Shown: positions 34,445-49,739 of the stretch, in pieces
Layout of the letters: each line of letters starts with the position of its first letter
How positions within the stretch are numbered: the stretch's first letter is position 1
Assembly: GCF_019636135.1 (NCBI RefSeq)
Contig: NZ_JAHBYD010000028.1
Location: 1-64,000, forward strand
DNA length: 64,000 nt
From: Phenylobacterium sp.
Lineage (GTDB): Bacteria; Pseudomonadota; Alphaproteobacteria; Caulobacterales; Caulobacteraceae
Reading direction: 5' to 3'
Position numbers and translations under genes: made by a program
The notes under the pieces: model-generated
Databases searched by the model: none
Seen by the model: only the letters and a program-made list of their open reading frames with translations
Told to the model about the DNA's origin: nothing

Positions 34445-34571
34445 CGTCATGGCCCGGCTTGTCCGGGCCACCCATTGGGCCGTGAACTCGTGCTGATCCG
34501 CAGCGTCGATGCTGCGCGAAATCCTGGAGCGCACAACCCAGTGGGTCCCCCGGACGAGCCGGGGGATGACG
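34445..34571. repeat. Imperfect palindrome, GTCAT-CCCGG type (family 2)
   Basis: Left arm CGTCATGGCCCGGCTTGTCC, with CCCATTGGGC further in; right arm CCCAGTGGGTC ... CGGGGGATGACG. It fills the rest of the gap between the GlcG/HbpS stop and the CMD promoter. No gene is seen in this gap. Confidence 0.6.
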
Positions 34572-34589
34572 AGCGAACAGGGTCCGGCG

Positions 34590-35009
34590 CTAGAGCGCCG
34601 CGACGCCCGCCTGGGCGACGACCATGTCCTGCTCGTAGTGGCCGCCGCTGACGCCGATGCCGCCGACGTTCGCGCCGTCGACCTGCAGCGGATAGCCGCC
34701 GCCGAACACGATCAGGCGCGGCGTCTTGACGATGCCGTGCAGCAGCGGCGGGTCGTCCTTGATGAAGTTGAACCAGGTGTCGGTCGAGATGCCGAAGGCG
34801 GCGGCGGTGTAGGCCTTGTCCTGGGCGATATCGACGCTGAGCAGCGCCGCGCCGTCCATGCGCGAGAAGGCCTTCAGCACGCCCGACTCGTCGACGACGG
34901 CGATCACCATCGGCACGCCGATCTCGACGGCCTTGGCCTCGGCGGCGCGGATCACCGCTTGTGCGGCCTCGGCGGTGATCGAGGCCTTGCTGATCGTCTT
35001 GGCGCCCAT
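34590..35009 (-). CDS. GlcG/HbpS family heme-binding-like protein
   Basis: A 139-residue single-domain protein with VPMVIAVVDESGVLKAFSRMDGA and the C-terminal GGGYPLQVDGANVGGIGVSGG, the GlcG/HbpS signature. Family members occur in catabolic operons, and some bind heme; function here is unknown. GGAGGAGCC lies just upstream of the ATG. It is divergent from wrbA across a 157-base gap containing two motif copies. Confidence 0.85.
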   Translation of the reverse strand: MGAKTISKASITAEAAQAVIRAAEAKAVEIGVPMVIAVVDESGVLKAFSRMDGAALLSVDIAQDKAYTAAAFGISTDTWFNFIKDDPPLLHGIVKTPRLIVFGGGYPLQVDGANVGGIGVSGGHYEQDMVVAQAGVAAL

Positions 35010-35071
35010 CGGCGGCTCCTCCCGGTTTCACTGGCTTCCGCTCTAGCGGACGCAGGATAGCGGCGAACCGG

Positions 35072-35104
35072 GCAAAAGATTTGCGGCCCCCGACAAATTA
35101 TTTG
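35072..35104. promoter_or_regulatory. Two copies of the shared cluster motif in a divergent promoter
   Basis: GCAAAAGATTTGC (35072-35084, perfect 5-3-5) and CAAATTATTTG (35094-35104, perfect 5-1-5). Each is about 62 bases from the start it faces: HbpS on the left, wrbA on the right. This is the usual distance for a LysR-type recognition site. Confidence 0.55.
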
Positions 35105-35166
35105 CCGCTGGCGGACCTGCCGGGCGCAGTCGAGGATCGCGGCCCTTGCTTGGGGAGGGACGGCCG

Positions 35167-35772
35167 ATGGCGGCGAATATCCTGGTCGCGTTCTATTCGC
35201 GGGGCGGCTCGGTCGAGGCCTTGGCGAAGGCGATCGGCGAGGGCGCCGAGGCGGCCGGCGCGGCGGTGCGCCTGCGCCGCGCCCGCGAGCTGGTGGGTCC
35301 CGAGGTGATGGCCCTGGCGCCCGGCTGGACCGACAACGCCGCGCGGATGAACGCCGCCTACGAAGCCCCGACGCTGGCCGACGCGGAGTGGGCCGACGGG
35401 ATCATCCTGGGGGCGCCGACCCGGTTCGGCTCGCCGGCCAGCGAGCTGCGCGCCTACATCGAGGGGCTGGGCGCGCTCTGGGTCCAGAACAAGCTGAACG
35501 ACAAGGCCGGCGCGGCCTTCACCTCGACCGGCACGCCGCACGGCGGCACGGAGGCCACGATCCTCTCGTTCTACCCGACCCTGTCGCACCTGGGCTTCGT
35601 CATCGTGCCGAACGGCTACGGCGCGCCGCTCTCGCGCCAGGCCGGCACGCCCTACGGCTCCTCGTCGGTGGGCGCCCCCACCGGGAACGACCTGGAGATC
35701 GCCCGGCACCAGGGCGCGCGGGTCGCCCGCGTGGCCGCGGCGCTGCGTGCGGCGCGGGGACTGACGGACTAG
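35167..35772 (+). CDS. wrbA: NAD(P)H:quinone oxidoreductase, WrbA type
   Basis: A 201-residue flavodoxin-like FMN enzyme that reduces quinones by two electrons. The phosphate-binding loop is YSRGGSVEALA; GAPTRFGSPASELRAYIE and TSTGTPHGGTEATIL match WrbA. The ATG at 35167 has GGAGGG upstream. Its place among ring-handling genes suggests reduction of a quinone intermediate. Confidence 0.9.
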   Translation: MAANILVAFYSRGGSVEALAKAIGEGAEAAGAAVRLRRARELVGPEVMALAPGWTDNAARMNAAYEAPTLADAEWADGIILGAPTRFGSPASELRAYIEGLGALWVQNKLNDKAGAAFTSTGTPHGGTEATILSFYPTLSHLGFVIVPNGYGAPLSRQAGTPYGSSSVGAPTGNDLEIARHQGARVARVAAALRAARGLTD

Positions 35773-35800
35773 CGATCGCGTTCAACCCGAGCGCCCGGCC

Positions 35801-35842
35801 GCAAATCCGGTTTGTCGCGGGGCGGCATTTTTTGGCTATGCC
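35801..35842 (+). promoter_or_regulatory. Shared cluster motif upstream of the MFS gene
   Basis: GCAAATCCGGTTTGTCGC (35801-35818), containing CAAA-N5-TTTG, followed by GGCAT-N9-ATGCC (35824-35842). It lies 57-98 bases before the MFS start. Confidence 0.5.
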
Positions 35843-35898
35843 CACGGGGCGGGCCCGAACCTAGCATCGCGCCAAAATCGGGGGAGGGGAGGCAAGAG

Positions 35899-37263
35899 AT
35901 GACCGCGCCAGCGGCCGCCAAGGCGGCGTCTTCGCCCCCCGCCGGATACGTCTGGTTCGTCGTGGTCGCGCTCAGCCTCATCAACATGGTGAGCTATGTC
36001 GAGCGGCAGATCCTCACCCTGCTGTTCGCGCCCATCAAGCGCGACTTCAACCTCACCGACACCGAGGTCAGCCTGCTGGCCGGCGCGGCGTTCGTGATCT
36101 TCTTCGTGATCTTCGGCCTGCTGTTCGGGCGCATGGCCGACAGCGGCAACCGCAAGCGCATCATCCTGATCGGCGCGATGTTCTGGGGGCTCGCGACCAC
36201 CTGCTGCGGGCTGGCGCAGAACTTCATCCAGCTCTTCCTCGCGCGGATCTCGGTCGGCATCGGCGAGGCGAGCCTGAACCCCTCGGCGCTGTCGATCCTG
36301 ACCGACACCTTCCCGCGGGATCGGCTGACCCGCGCGATCAGCATCTATACCGGCTCGCAGTACGTCGGCGCGGGCCTGGCCCTCGTGGTGGGCGGGCTGG
36401 CGATCCACTTCGTCGCGATGCTGCCGCCGATCGCGCTGCCGGGGCTGGGCGTGCTGCGGCCGTGGCAGCTCACGTTCGTCTTCGTGGGCCTGGGCGGCCT
36501 GCTCTTCACGATCCCCGCGATGTTCATCAGGGAGCCGGTGCGCAAGGGCCTGGCCGCCGAACCCTCGGCCGAGGAGAAGGCCCGGCGCCGCTCGCAGTTC
36601 GCCGCCTTCTTCGGGACCAACAGGCGGATGCTGATCTGCCACTTCGCGGGCTTCTCGCTCTCGAGCATGCTGGGCTTCGGCAGCGCCGCGTGGATGCCCA
36701 CCTTCTTCATGCGGGTCCACGGCTGGGCGCCGCAGGACATCGGCTACGTGATCGGGACGATCATGGCCGTGATGGGCCTCTCGGGCGCGCTCGTCGGCGG
36801 GCGCCTCGGCGAGTGGCTCGAACAGCGCGGCATGAAGGACGTCTATTTCGTCCTGCCGATGTGTACCATGAGCACCAGCATGCTGTTGCTCATCGGCATC
36901 GTGCTGTCGCCGTCCGACAAGGTGGCGCTGGGCCTGCTGACGTTGTCGACCTTCGTCGGCACGCTGCCGCTCTCGCTGATCACCGCCTCGCTGCAGGTGG
37001 TGTCGCCCAACCAGCTCCGGGGTCAACTGGCGGCCAGCTTCAGCTTCGTGGGCAACATCCTGGGCGTGGCGTCCGGCCCGACGGTGGTGGCCCTGATCAC
37101 CGACTACGTCTACCGCGACGAACACGCCGTCGGCCTGTCGCTGGCCACCACCAGCGTGATCGTCACGCCGATCGTGGTGAGCATCCTGGCGTTCGGCCGC
37201 AAGGGCCTGAAGGAGAGCCTGGCGCGGGCCGCCACGCTCTATGCGGCCCCGGCGCGGGCCTGA
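35899..37263 (+). CDS. MFS transporter (Spinster-like)
   Basis: A 454-residue 12-helix transporter. The N-terminal half has SYVERQILTLLFAPIKRDFNLTD (helix 1 and after) and the family loop GRMADSGNRKRIIL, then ARISVGIGEASLNPSA. GGAGG lies eight bases before the ATG at 35899. It probably imports the cluster's substrate across the inner membrane. Confidence 0.88.
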   Translation: MTAPAAAKAASSPPAGYVWFVVVALSLINMVSYVERQILTLLFAPIKRDFNLTDTEVSLLAGAAFVIFFVIFGLLFGRMADSGNRKRIILIGAMFWGLATTCCGLAQNFIQLFLARISVGIGEASLNPSALSILTDTFPRDRLTRAISIYTGSQYVGAGLALVVGGLAIHFVAMLPPIALPGLGVLRPWQLTFVFVGLGGLLFTIPAMFIREPVRKGLAAEPSAEEKARRRSQFAAFFGTNRRMLICHFAGFSLSSMLGFGSAAWMPTFFMRVHGWAPQDIGYVIGTIMAVMGLSGALVGGRLGEWLEQRGMKDVYFVLPMCTMSTSMLLLIGIVLSPSDKVALGLLTLSTFVGTLPLSLITASLQVVSPNQLRGQLAASFSFVGNILGVASGPTVVALITDYVYRDEHAVGLSLATTSVIVTPIVVSILAFGRKGLKESLARAATLYAAPARA

Positions 37264-37288
37264 TCATCAAGCAAGGAGAACGAGCGTC

Positions 37289-37579
37289 ATGGGTATCGGT
37301 CTGGTCGTCCGCCTGAAGGTCCACCCGGGCAAGGGCCCCGAGTTCGAGGCCGCCTTCGCCAGGCAGGCCGCCGGCGTGCGCGCCAACGAGAAGGGCAACA
37401 AGCTCTACCAACTGGTCCGCTCGCGCGAGGACAAGGACGTCTACGTCGTCATGGAGCTCTACGACGGCGAGGCCGATCTGGCGGTCCATCGCGACGCGCC
37501 GCACATGGTCGAGAACCGCGGCGTGATCGGGCCGCTGGTGGCCGAGCGCCTGGGCTTCGAGATCTTCGACGCCTGTTGA
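37289..37579 (+). CDS. Antibiotic biosynthesis monooxygenase (ABM/YgiN-like)
   Basis: A 96-residue dimeric ferredoxin-like protein starting MGIGLVVRLKVHPGKGPEFE, with YQLVRSREDKDVYVVMELYDGEADLAVH. Family members oxidise phenols or quinols without added cofactors, or act in their turnover. AAGGAGA precedes the ATG. It lies 25 bases after the MFS gene and is likely in one transcript with it. Confidence 0.82.
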   Translation: MGIGLVVRLKVHPGKGPEFEAAFARQAAGVRANEKGNKLYQLVRSREDKDVYVVMELYDGEADLAVHRDAPHMVENRGVIGPLVAERLGFEIFDAC

Positions 37580-37672
37580 GGCTTCGGGTCGCGGTGGCTT
37601 GACCGTCGCGCCGGAGGCGGGGTTCCCTTCGGCCCCATGGGCGCCCATGGGGCGGGAGGACGCGAGACGGTC

Positions 37673-38611
37673 ATGGATTGGCTTCCGCCGCTCACGGCGC
37701 TTCGGGCCTTCGAAGCGGTCGGTCGCTTCGGCGTCGCCGGGGCCGCGCGCGAGCTGAACGTGACGCGCGCGGCGATCCTGCATCAGATCCGCGTGCTGGA
37801 GGCCGACCTCGGCGTCATCCTGTTCATCCGCTCGAACCGGGGCCTGACGCTGTCGCTGAAGGGCCAGGAATACCTCGCCCAGGTGGCCTCCAGCTTCGAC
37901 GCCCTGCACGAGAGCTCGCGGCGGCTGAAGCATCCCGAGTCCGGCCGCCACCTGGTGCTGGACAGCGTGGTCTCCTTCGCCACCGACTTCATCGTGCCCA
38001 GGCTGCACCGGTTCTACTCGGCGAACCCGGACGTGATCCTGGAGATCAAGGCCCTCAACAAATGGTACGGGCCGATCGAGTTCGAGCGCACCGGCGCCAA
38101 CGTGGCGATCCGCGGCGCCGGGATGGCCGGGGAGTTCCCCGGCCTCTGGGCCGAGAAGCTGGCGCACGAGATCCACTTCCCGGTCTGCTCGCCGACCCTG
38201 CTGGAAGGCCCCGACGCCATCCTGGAGCCGGCCGACCTCGTCAAGCATCCGCTGCTAGACGCCACGGTCGCCCCGGAAGGCTGGCGCGACTGGATCGCGG
38301 CGGCGACCGAGCAGGGCGCCGACCTCAGCGCGCTCAGCCTGGAAGACGCCCGGCGCTTCGACCTGTTCAACATGTCCATGACCGCGGCCATCCACGGCGT
38401 GGGCGTCGACCTGGGCCGCTCGCCCCTGGTGGACCACTGGATGCAGCAGGGCCTGCTCGTGGCGCCCTTCGACCTTGCGGTGACGTCAAAGCGCTCGTAC
38501 TGGTTGATCTGTCGCGAGGAGTTCGCGGAACGGCCCGAGTTCAAGGCCTTCCGCGCATGGCTGTTCGACGAACTGGACGCCCTCGGACGGGACTTCCGGC
38601 CTGCGACATAG
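37673..38611 (+). CDS. LysR-type transcriptional regulator (GcvA-like)
   Basis: A 312-residue regulator. The N-terminal winged helix (about 7-66) has LTALRAFEAVGRFGVAGAA and ILHQIRVLEADLGVILFIR. A periplasmic-binding-like sensor domain follows, with the GcvA-subfamily segments RLHRFYSANPDVILEI and SMTAAIHGVGVDLGRSPLV. The start at 37673 follows the family N-terminus MDWLPPL. It is the only regulator inside the cluster and is the best candidate to bind the GCAAA/TTTGC motifs. Confidence 0.88.
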   Translation: MDWLPPLTALRAFEAVGRFGVAGAARELNVTRAAILHQIRVLEADLGVILFIRSNRGLTLSLKGQEYLAQVASSFDALHESSRRLKHPESGRHLVLDSVVSFATDFIVPRLHRFYSANPDVILEIKALNKWYGPIEFERTGANVAIRGAGMAGEFPGLWAEKLAHEIHFPVCSPTLLEGPDAILEPADLVKHPLLDATVAPEGWRDWIAAATEQGADLSALSLEDARRFDLFNMSMTAAIHGVGVDLGRSPLVDHWMQQGLLVAPFDLAVTSKRSYWLICREEFAERPEFKAFRAWLFDELDALGRDFRPAT

Positions 38612-38653
38612 TGTCGAATCCCATGTGATTTCATAGGCTTGCTGCCATCAAAC

Positions 38654-38681
38654 TGCATTTTTCGCAGGGCAAATTTTTCGC
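38654..38681 (+). promoter_or_regulatory. Shared cluster motif upstream of the TonB receptor
   Basis: TGCATTTTTCGCA (38654-38666, 3-7-3 inverted repeat) and GCAAATTTTTCGC (38669-38681) in tandem, 110-137 bases before the receptor start. Confidence 0.45.
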
Positions 38682-38790
38682 GTCTCCGAGGGCCACCAGG
38701 GCTCGCCTAGTCTCCCCCCATGGCCGAGCCGGCGCAGGTGCGTCGCGCAAGAAGCCGCTGAAACAACATACGCCGAAGAGCGGGGGAAAC

Positions 38791-41154
38791 ATGACGGGAA
38801 GAAGCAAGCTGCTGGCCGGCGCGGCCATGGTTGCGGCCCTGGTCGGGGCCGGCGCGGCCCATGCGCAGAACGGACAGGCGGACGATGGCCCGAAGGTCGC
38901 CACCGAGCTCGAGACCCTGGTGGTCACCGCCGAGCGGCGGGCGGAGTCGGTGCAGGACGTGCCGGTGTCGGTCACCGCGCTCGGCGAACAGGCGATCCAG
39001 CGCGCCTACCTGAACAACCTCGCCGACTTCACCCGCGCGGCGCCCAACTTCACCATCGAGGGCGTCGGCTCGGTGAGCCGCTCGTCGGCGGTGGTCTACT
39101 CCCGCGGCATCGGCTTCTCGGGCATCGACGGGGGCGAACCGCCGGTCGGCGTCTCGATCGACGGCCTGGCCTATTTCACCAACGCGGGCACGCTGCTCAA
39201 CACCTACGACACGGCCCAGATCGAAATCCTCCAGGGGCCGCAGGGCACCCTGTTCGGCCGCAACACCACCGGCGGCGTGATCAACATCCGCACCAACAAC
39301 CCGACCCCCGACTACGAGGTCTCCGGCAAGCTCCGGGCCGGCAACTACGGCCGCTTCAACACCAACGTCGTGGCCAACCTGCCGATCACCGACTCGCTGG
39401 CGATCCGCATCGCGGCCGAGACCCGCAAGTCGGACGGCTTCTTCCGCAACCTCTACGTCGATCCGCTCACCACCCAGCGGCAGGGCGACACCCACGTCGG
39501 CGGCGACAACAGCCAGGCGATCCGCGGCAAGATCCAGTGGAAGCCGGTCGACGACCTGACCCTGATGTTCACGGCCTTCTACACCAAGCAGCGCCAGGAC
39601 GTGCCCGTGGGGCAGAACGGCAACGGCCCGACCGACGCGCTCTACACGCGCGGCCCGATCACGGCGAACTCGCCGGTCGCCGGGCGTCCGGGCGTCGGCT
39701 ATCCGGGCGGTCCCACCGACATCCGCACGGTCCGCCGCGACACCGACGGCGCCGACAACCTGGACCAGAAGGGCTTCATCTTCGACACCCACTACCGCAC
39801 GCCCTGGGGCTTCGACGTCACCACGATCTCGACGTACCTGAAGTACCGGTCGCTGCAGATCGCCGACTTCGACGCCACGGACCTGAACTACTTCACGTCC
39901 AACATCCACACCGGCCGCAGCCAGCAGAGCGTGGAAATCCGGCTGCAGGGGAACGATACGGCCTCGCCGCTGCAGTGGCAGGGCGGCGTCTTCTATTTCT
40001 CCACCCGCCACAAGAACGACCAGACCAACATCCTGGGCCCCAGCTTCTTCGCCAACACGGCGGCGACGACGCCGGTGACGCTGCAGAACCTGGCCACGCG
40101 GACCTACGCGCGCAGCCTCGCCGGCTTCGCCCAGATCGACTACCGCGTCATGGAGAAGCTCGTCCTGACGGCCGGCGCCCGCTACACGACCGAGCGCAAG
40201 CGCATCACCAACTACCCGTCGCTGCGCGACCTCAACTACCCCTACACGGCGGCCAACATCGTCACGCCGGCGATCTCGAACCAGAAGACCTGGGACGACA
40301 TCATCTACCGGCTTTCGGCGCGCTACGAGTTCAGCGACGACCTGATGGCCTACGCCAGCTACTCCACCGGCAAGAAGGCCGGCGGCTTCTCGGCCTCGGC
40401 CACCACGCTCTCCCAGCTCGACGCCTACAAGCCGGAGTCGGTCGAGGCGATGGAAGCCGGCGTCAAGTCGGACTGGCTCGACAACCGCTTGCGCGTGAAC
40501 GTCACGGTGTTCAACAACAAGTACTCGAACCTGCAGGTGGGCGCGTTCCGGCCCGTCGCGGGCGGCAGCGGCCAGCAGTCGTTCGTCGCCAACGACGCCT
40601 TCGAGCGGGCCAAGGGCATCGAGGGCAAGGTGACGGCGCTGCCGATCCCCGGCCTCGAACTGAACGCCTCGGTGGGCTACCTGCACGCCCGCTACACCAG
40701 CTTCGTCTCGGCGCTCAGCTACAACTTCCCGGACCATGTCTGTAACGGCACGGTCGGCGGCGTGCCCATCCGGCAGGACCACGCCGACTCGAACGACCCC
40801 TGCTACCTGGTCCCGCCGCGTTCGCCGAAGTGGACCGCCAAGCTGGAAGGCGCCTACTCCATCGACCTCGGCGACCTGGGCGTGCTCACGCCGCACGTGG
40901 CCTGGTCGTACGAAGGCGCGCACTTCACCAACCTGACCAACGCGCCGCAGGGCTTCCAGGGCCGCTACGCGATCTGGGACGCGGACCTCACCTACGAGGA
41001 TCCCAAGGACCGCTACCGGGTCTCGGCGTTCATGAAGAACGTCACCAACAAGACCCACCTGATCAACGCCAACCCGATCGCCGGCCTGTTCAACGCGAAC
41101 TACTATGCCGACCCCAAGGTCTACGGGATCGAGCTGGCGGTGACGTTCCGATAG
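38791..41154 (+). CDS. TonB-dependent receptor
   Basis: A 787-residue outer-membrane transporter: signal peptide 1-25 (AHA-QNG), TonB box ETLVVTAERR, plug domain to about 190 (IEILQGPQGTLFGRNTTGG), then a 22-stranded barrel ending in the aromatic-terminated GIELAVTFR. Proteobacterial receptors of this type import siderophores or scarce organic substrates. The surrounding oxygenase and dioxygenase-like genes favour an organic substrate over iron, but this is inference. Confidence 0.95.
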   Translation: MTGRSKLLAGAAMVAALVGAGAAHAQNGQADDGPKVATELETLVVTAERRAESVQDVPVSVTALGEQAIQRAYLNNLADFTRAAPNFTIEGVGSVSRSSAVVYSRGIGFSGIDGGEPPVGVSIDGLAYFTNAGTLLNTYDTAQIEILQGPQGTLFGRNTTGGVINIRTNNPTPDYEVSGKLRAGNYGRFNTNVVANLPITDSLAIRIAAETRKSDGFFRNLYVDPLTTQRQGDTHVGGDNSQAIRGKIQWKPVDDLTLMFTAFYTKQRQDVPVGQNGNGPTDALYTRGPITANSPVAGRPGVGYPGGPTDIRTVRRDTDGADNLDQKGFIFDTHYRTPWGFDVTTISTYLKYRSLQIADFDATDLNYFTSNIHTGRSQQSVEIRLQGNDTASPLQWQGGVFYFSTRHKNDQTNILGPSFFANTAATTPVTLQNLATRTYARSLAGFAQIDYRVMEKLVLTAGARYTTERKRITNYPSLRDLNYPYTAANIVTPAISNQKTWDDIIYRLSARYEFSDDLMAYASYSTGKKAGGFSASATTLSQLDAYKPESVEAMEAGVKSDWLDNRLRVNVTVFNNKYSNLQVGAFRPVAGGSGQQSFVANDAFERAKGIEGKVTALPIPGLELNASVGYLHARYTSFVSALSYNFPDHVCNGTVGGVPIRQDHADSNDPCYLVPPRSPKWTAKLEGAYSIDLGDLGVLTPHVAWSYEGAHFTNLTNAPQGFQGRYAIWDADLTYEDPKDRYRVSAFMKNVTNKTHLINANPIAGLFNANYYADPKVYGIELAVTFR

Positions 41155-41189
41155 CGGCGGGTCGACGCCGCACGAAGGGAGTGGACGAG

Positions 41190-41768
41190 ATGACGCAAGC
41201 TGCGAAGGGCTTCCGCTACGCCGGGGTCAACCATGTGGCGCTTGTCTGCAAGGACATGGCCGAGACGGTCGACTTCTACGAGAACGTGCTGGAGATGCCG
41301 CTCGTCCGCTCCATGGCGGTGCGCGACCACCAGCACTTCTTCTTCGACTGCGGCAATGGCGCCCTGATCGCCTTCTTCTGGTTCCGGGAGCCGCCGCCGT
41401 TCTCGCCGGGGATCGCGTCCCAGCCGCTGGACGTGGCCAAGGACGGCATGATGTCGGCCATCGCCTCGATGAACCACCTGGCCATCAACATCGCGCCCGA
41501 GGACTTCGACGCCTCGGTCGCGCGGCTGCGGGCCAAGGGCGTCGAGTGCCACGTGATCAACCACTCGGACGGGCCCGACGGCCACCCGCCGGAGCCCACC
41601 GAGCACACCTGGATCCGCTCGGTCTATTTCACCGATCCCAACGGCATCAAGCTGGAGCTGGCCGCCCTCACGCGGCCCTTCACGCCGGAAGACCTGCTCG
41701 TCGATCCCATGGACGAGAAAGGTAATCCCGTGCCGCTGAAACGCCCGGCGCTCGAGCCCGCCGAGTAA
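41190..41768 (+). CDS. VOC family protein (glyoxalase/extradiol-dioxygenase fold)
   Basis: A 192-residue vicinal-oxygen-chelate protein with two beta-alpha-beta-beta-beta modules. Likely metal ligands are His15 (VNHVAL), His96 (NHLAINI) and Glu156 (KLELA). It could be a ring-cleaving dioxygenase or isomerase. It lies 36 bases after the TonB receptor, so probably in the same operon. The Pro-rich 30-residue tail is unusual but ordered-looking. Confidence 0.82.
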   Translation: MTQAAKGFRYAGVNHVALVCKDMAETVDFYENVLEMPLVRSMAVRDHQHFFFDCGNGALIAFFWFREPPPFSPGIASQPLDVAKDGMMSAIASMNHLAINIAPEDFDASVARLRAKGVECHVINHSDGPDGHPPEPTEHTWIRSVYFTDPNGIKLELAALTRPFTPEDLLVDPMDEKGNPVPLKRPALEPAE

Positions 41769-41977
41769 CCTCGGTCTGTGGGGCGGTCCCCGGGGGGCCG
41801 CCCTCGGGACCCCCTTCGCACGCGCTTTGCCGCGCCGGCGCCCAACGGGGAATGATCTTCCCGTGATGCGCCAATTGTCCGTCGACAAGGGTCATTTCTA
41901 CCGCGTAATAGCCCGCGAGTTCCAGGCGGCCACGCGTGTGTCCGGCTGCCCGACCTGCTGACTATGAGAGACGACTG

Positions 41978-46618
<4,641 letters not shown>

Positions 46619-46641
46619 CAGATCCGGTTGGGGGTTTTCTG

Positions 46642-48078
<1,437 letters not shown>

Positions 48079-48135
48079 CCGCGACCGGCCTCGGCGCCGC
48101 TGGCGCGGCGCGGCCCTCGCCGCTAAGGGGAGGGC

Positions 48136-48954
48136 ATGAAGGTCGGCCTGATCCAGACGCGCACGCCCGCCAGCCACGCCGCGGCGCTGGCGCATGTCCT
48201 GCCGCTCGTGCGGGAGGCGGCGGCGGGCGGCGCGCGGCTCATCTGCACGCCCGAAGGGACGAACATCCTGCAGAAGGACCGCGAGGCGCTGCTGCCGCAG
48301 CTCACCCTGCTGGCCGACGACCCGGTGGTGAACGGGCTGCGCGACGCGGCCCGCGCGCTCGGTGTCTGGATCGACGTGGGCTCGGCGCTGGTGAAGCGCG
48401 AGGAGGACGGTAAGGCGGCCAACCGCCAGGTGCTGATCCGGCCCGACGGCTCGGTGGCGGCGACCTACGACAAGCTGCACATGTTCGACGTCGACCTGCC
48501 CACCGGCGAGACGGCGCGCGAGAGCGCCACCTACGAGCCCGGCGACCGGGCCGTGGTCGCCGAGGCGGACGGCCTGAAGCTGGGGCTCACCATCTGCTAC
48601 GACCTGCGCTTCCCGGCGCTGCACCGGGCGCTGGCGCTCGCGGGCGCCGAGGCCTTCCTGATCCCGGCGGCGTTCACGCGGCCGACGGGCGAGGCGCACT
48701 GGGAGGTGCTGATGCGCGCCCGCGCCATCGAGACCGGCAGCTATGTGATCGCCGCCGCGCAGGGCGGCTTCCACGAGGACCGGCGCGGCACCTACGGCCA
48801 TTCGCTCGTGGTGGAGCCGTGGGGTGCGGTCATTGCGCAGCTTGACCACGACGAGCCGGGCGTGCTTCTGGCCGACCTCGACCCCGCCGCCGTGGCGAAA
48901 GCCCGCACCGCGATCCCCGCTCTGGCCAATGCGCGAGCGTTTTCAGGCCCCTAA
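48136..48954 (+). CDS. Carbon-nitrogen hydrolase (nitrilase family, Nit2-like amidase)
   Basis: A 272-residue amidase with the nitrilase triad: Glu40 (CTPEGTN), Lys113 (YDKLHMFDV) and Cys154 (TICYDLRFP). It resembles omega-amidases or deaminated-glutathione amidases that repair transamination by-products of glutamine or glutathione. It lies just after gltBD, in line with glutamine metabolism. Confidence 0.87.
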   Translation: MKVGLIQTRTPASHAAALAHVLPLVREAAAGGARLICTPEGTNILQKDREALLPQLTLLADDPVVNGLRDAARALGVWIDVGSALVKREEDGKAANRQVLIRPDGSVAATYDKLHMFDVDLPTGETARESATYEPGDRAVVAEADGLKLGLTICYDLRFPALHRALALAGAEAFLIPAAFTRPTGEAHWEVLMRARAIETGSYVIAAAQGGFHEDRRGTYGHSLVVEPWGAVIAQLDHDEPGVLLADLDPAAVAKARTAIPALANARAFSGP

Positions 48955-48964
48955 GAACCGCCCG

Positions 48965-49396
48965 ATGATCCGCTACGCTCTCACCTGCGACCATGACCAC
49001 GCGTTCGAGGGGTGGTTCGGCTCGTCCGCCGACTACGACGACCAGCAGGCGCGCGGCCTGCTCGAATGCCCGCTCTGCGCTTCGAAGGCGGTGCGGAAGC
49101 AGATCATGGCGCCCGCCGTCGCCGGCACGAAGCGGACGCAGCGCGAACCCGTCCCCGCCAGGATGCAGGCGATGATGATGGAGGCCGCCGGCCGCATCCG
49201 CGCCCACGTCGAGGAGAACTTCGACGACGTCGGCGACGCCTTCGCCAGCGAGGCCCGCGCCATCCACGAGGGCCGCGCCGAGGACCGCGGCATCTACGGC
49301 CAGGCCTCGCCGAAGGAGGTGCGCGACCTGATCGAGGACGGCGTGCCCGTCGCCCCCCTGCCGCCCGAAGCGCCGAGCAAGACCGAGGTCAACTGA
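48965..49396 (+). CDS. DUF1178 family protein
   Basis: A 143-residue protein typical of alphaproteobacteria: N-terminal zinc-ribbon-like part with Cys near 8 and CPLC, then a central segment rich in Met and Arg, and a C-terminal PKEVRDLIEDGVPVAPLP motif. Function is unknown. It begins 10 bases after the amidase stop. Confidence 0.85.
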   Translation: MIRYALTCDHDHAFEGWFGSSADYDDQQARGLLECPLCASKAVRKQIMAPAVAGTKRTQREPVPARMQAMMMEAAGRIRAHVEENFDDVGDAFASEARAIHEGRAEDRGIYGQASPKEVRDLIEDGVPVAPLPPEAPSKTEVN

Positions 49397-49561
49397 GCAA
49401 AGGTTGCGATGCCAAACAGGCGGTCTCCCTTCCTCCATCGAGGCGGAGGGCTTTCGTTTGGCGGACGCCGCCGTTCGAGTCCTCGCCGACTCTGCTTAGC
49501 ATCGCTTGCGGCGCGTCCGGCCCCGCGGCAATCTCCGATTGCGAAGGGTGGGGGCCCGGTC

Positions 49562-49726
49562 ATGAACGTGTTGCGTGTCCTGTCGGCGGCCGTGGTCGCG
49601 GTCTGCGCGGGCGTGTCCGCGGCCGCCGCCGCGCCGCTCGCGGCCCGGCTCTCGCGCGGCGAGACCCGGCTGGAGATGCTGACGGCCAGCATGGCGTTCG
49701 TCGAGAAGCACAACCCGCCGAACTGA
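49562..49726 (+). pseudogene. Remnant of an S9 peptidase: signal peptide fused to the C-terminal tail
   Basis: A 54-codon open frame. The first ~28 residues form a signal peptide ending AAAAAPLAA. It is then joined in frame to LSRGETRLEMLTASMAFVEK, which matches the last residues of the downstream S9 peptidase almost exactly, including the terminal KHNPPN. The shared APLAA at the junction fits a large internal deletion of a tandem paralogue. It may still be translated as a small secreted peptide. Confidence 0.75.
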
Positions 49727-49739
49727 GCCGGAGGTTTCC

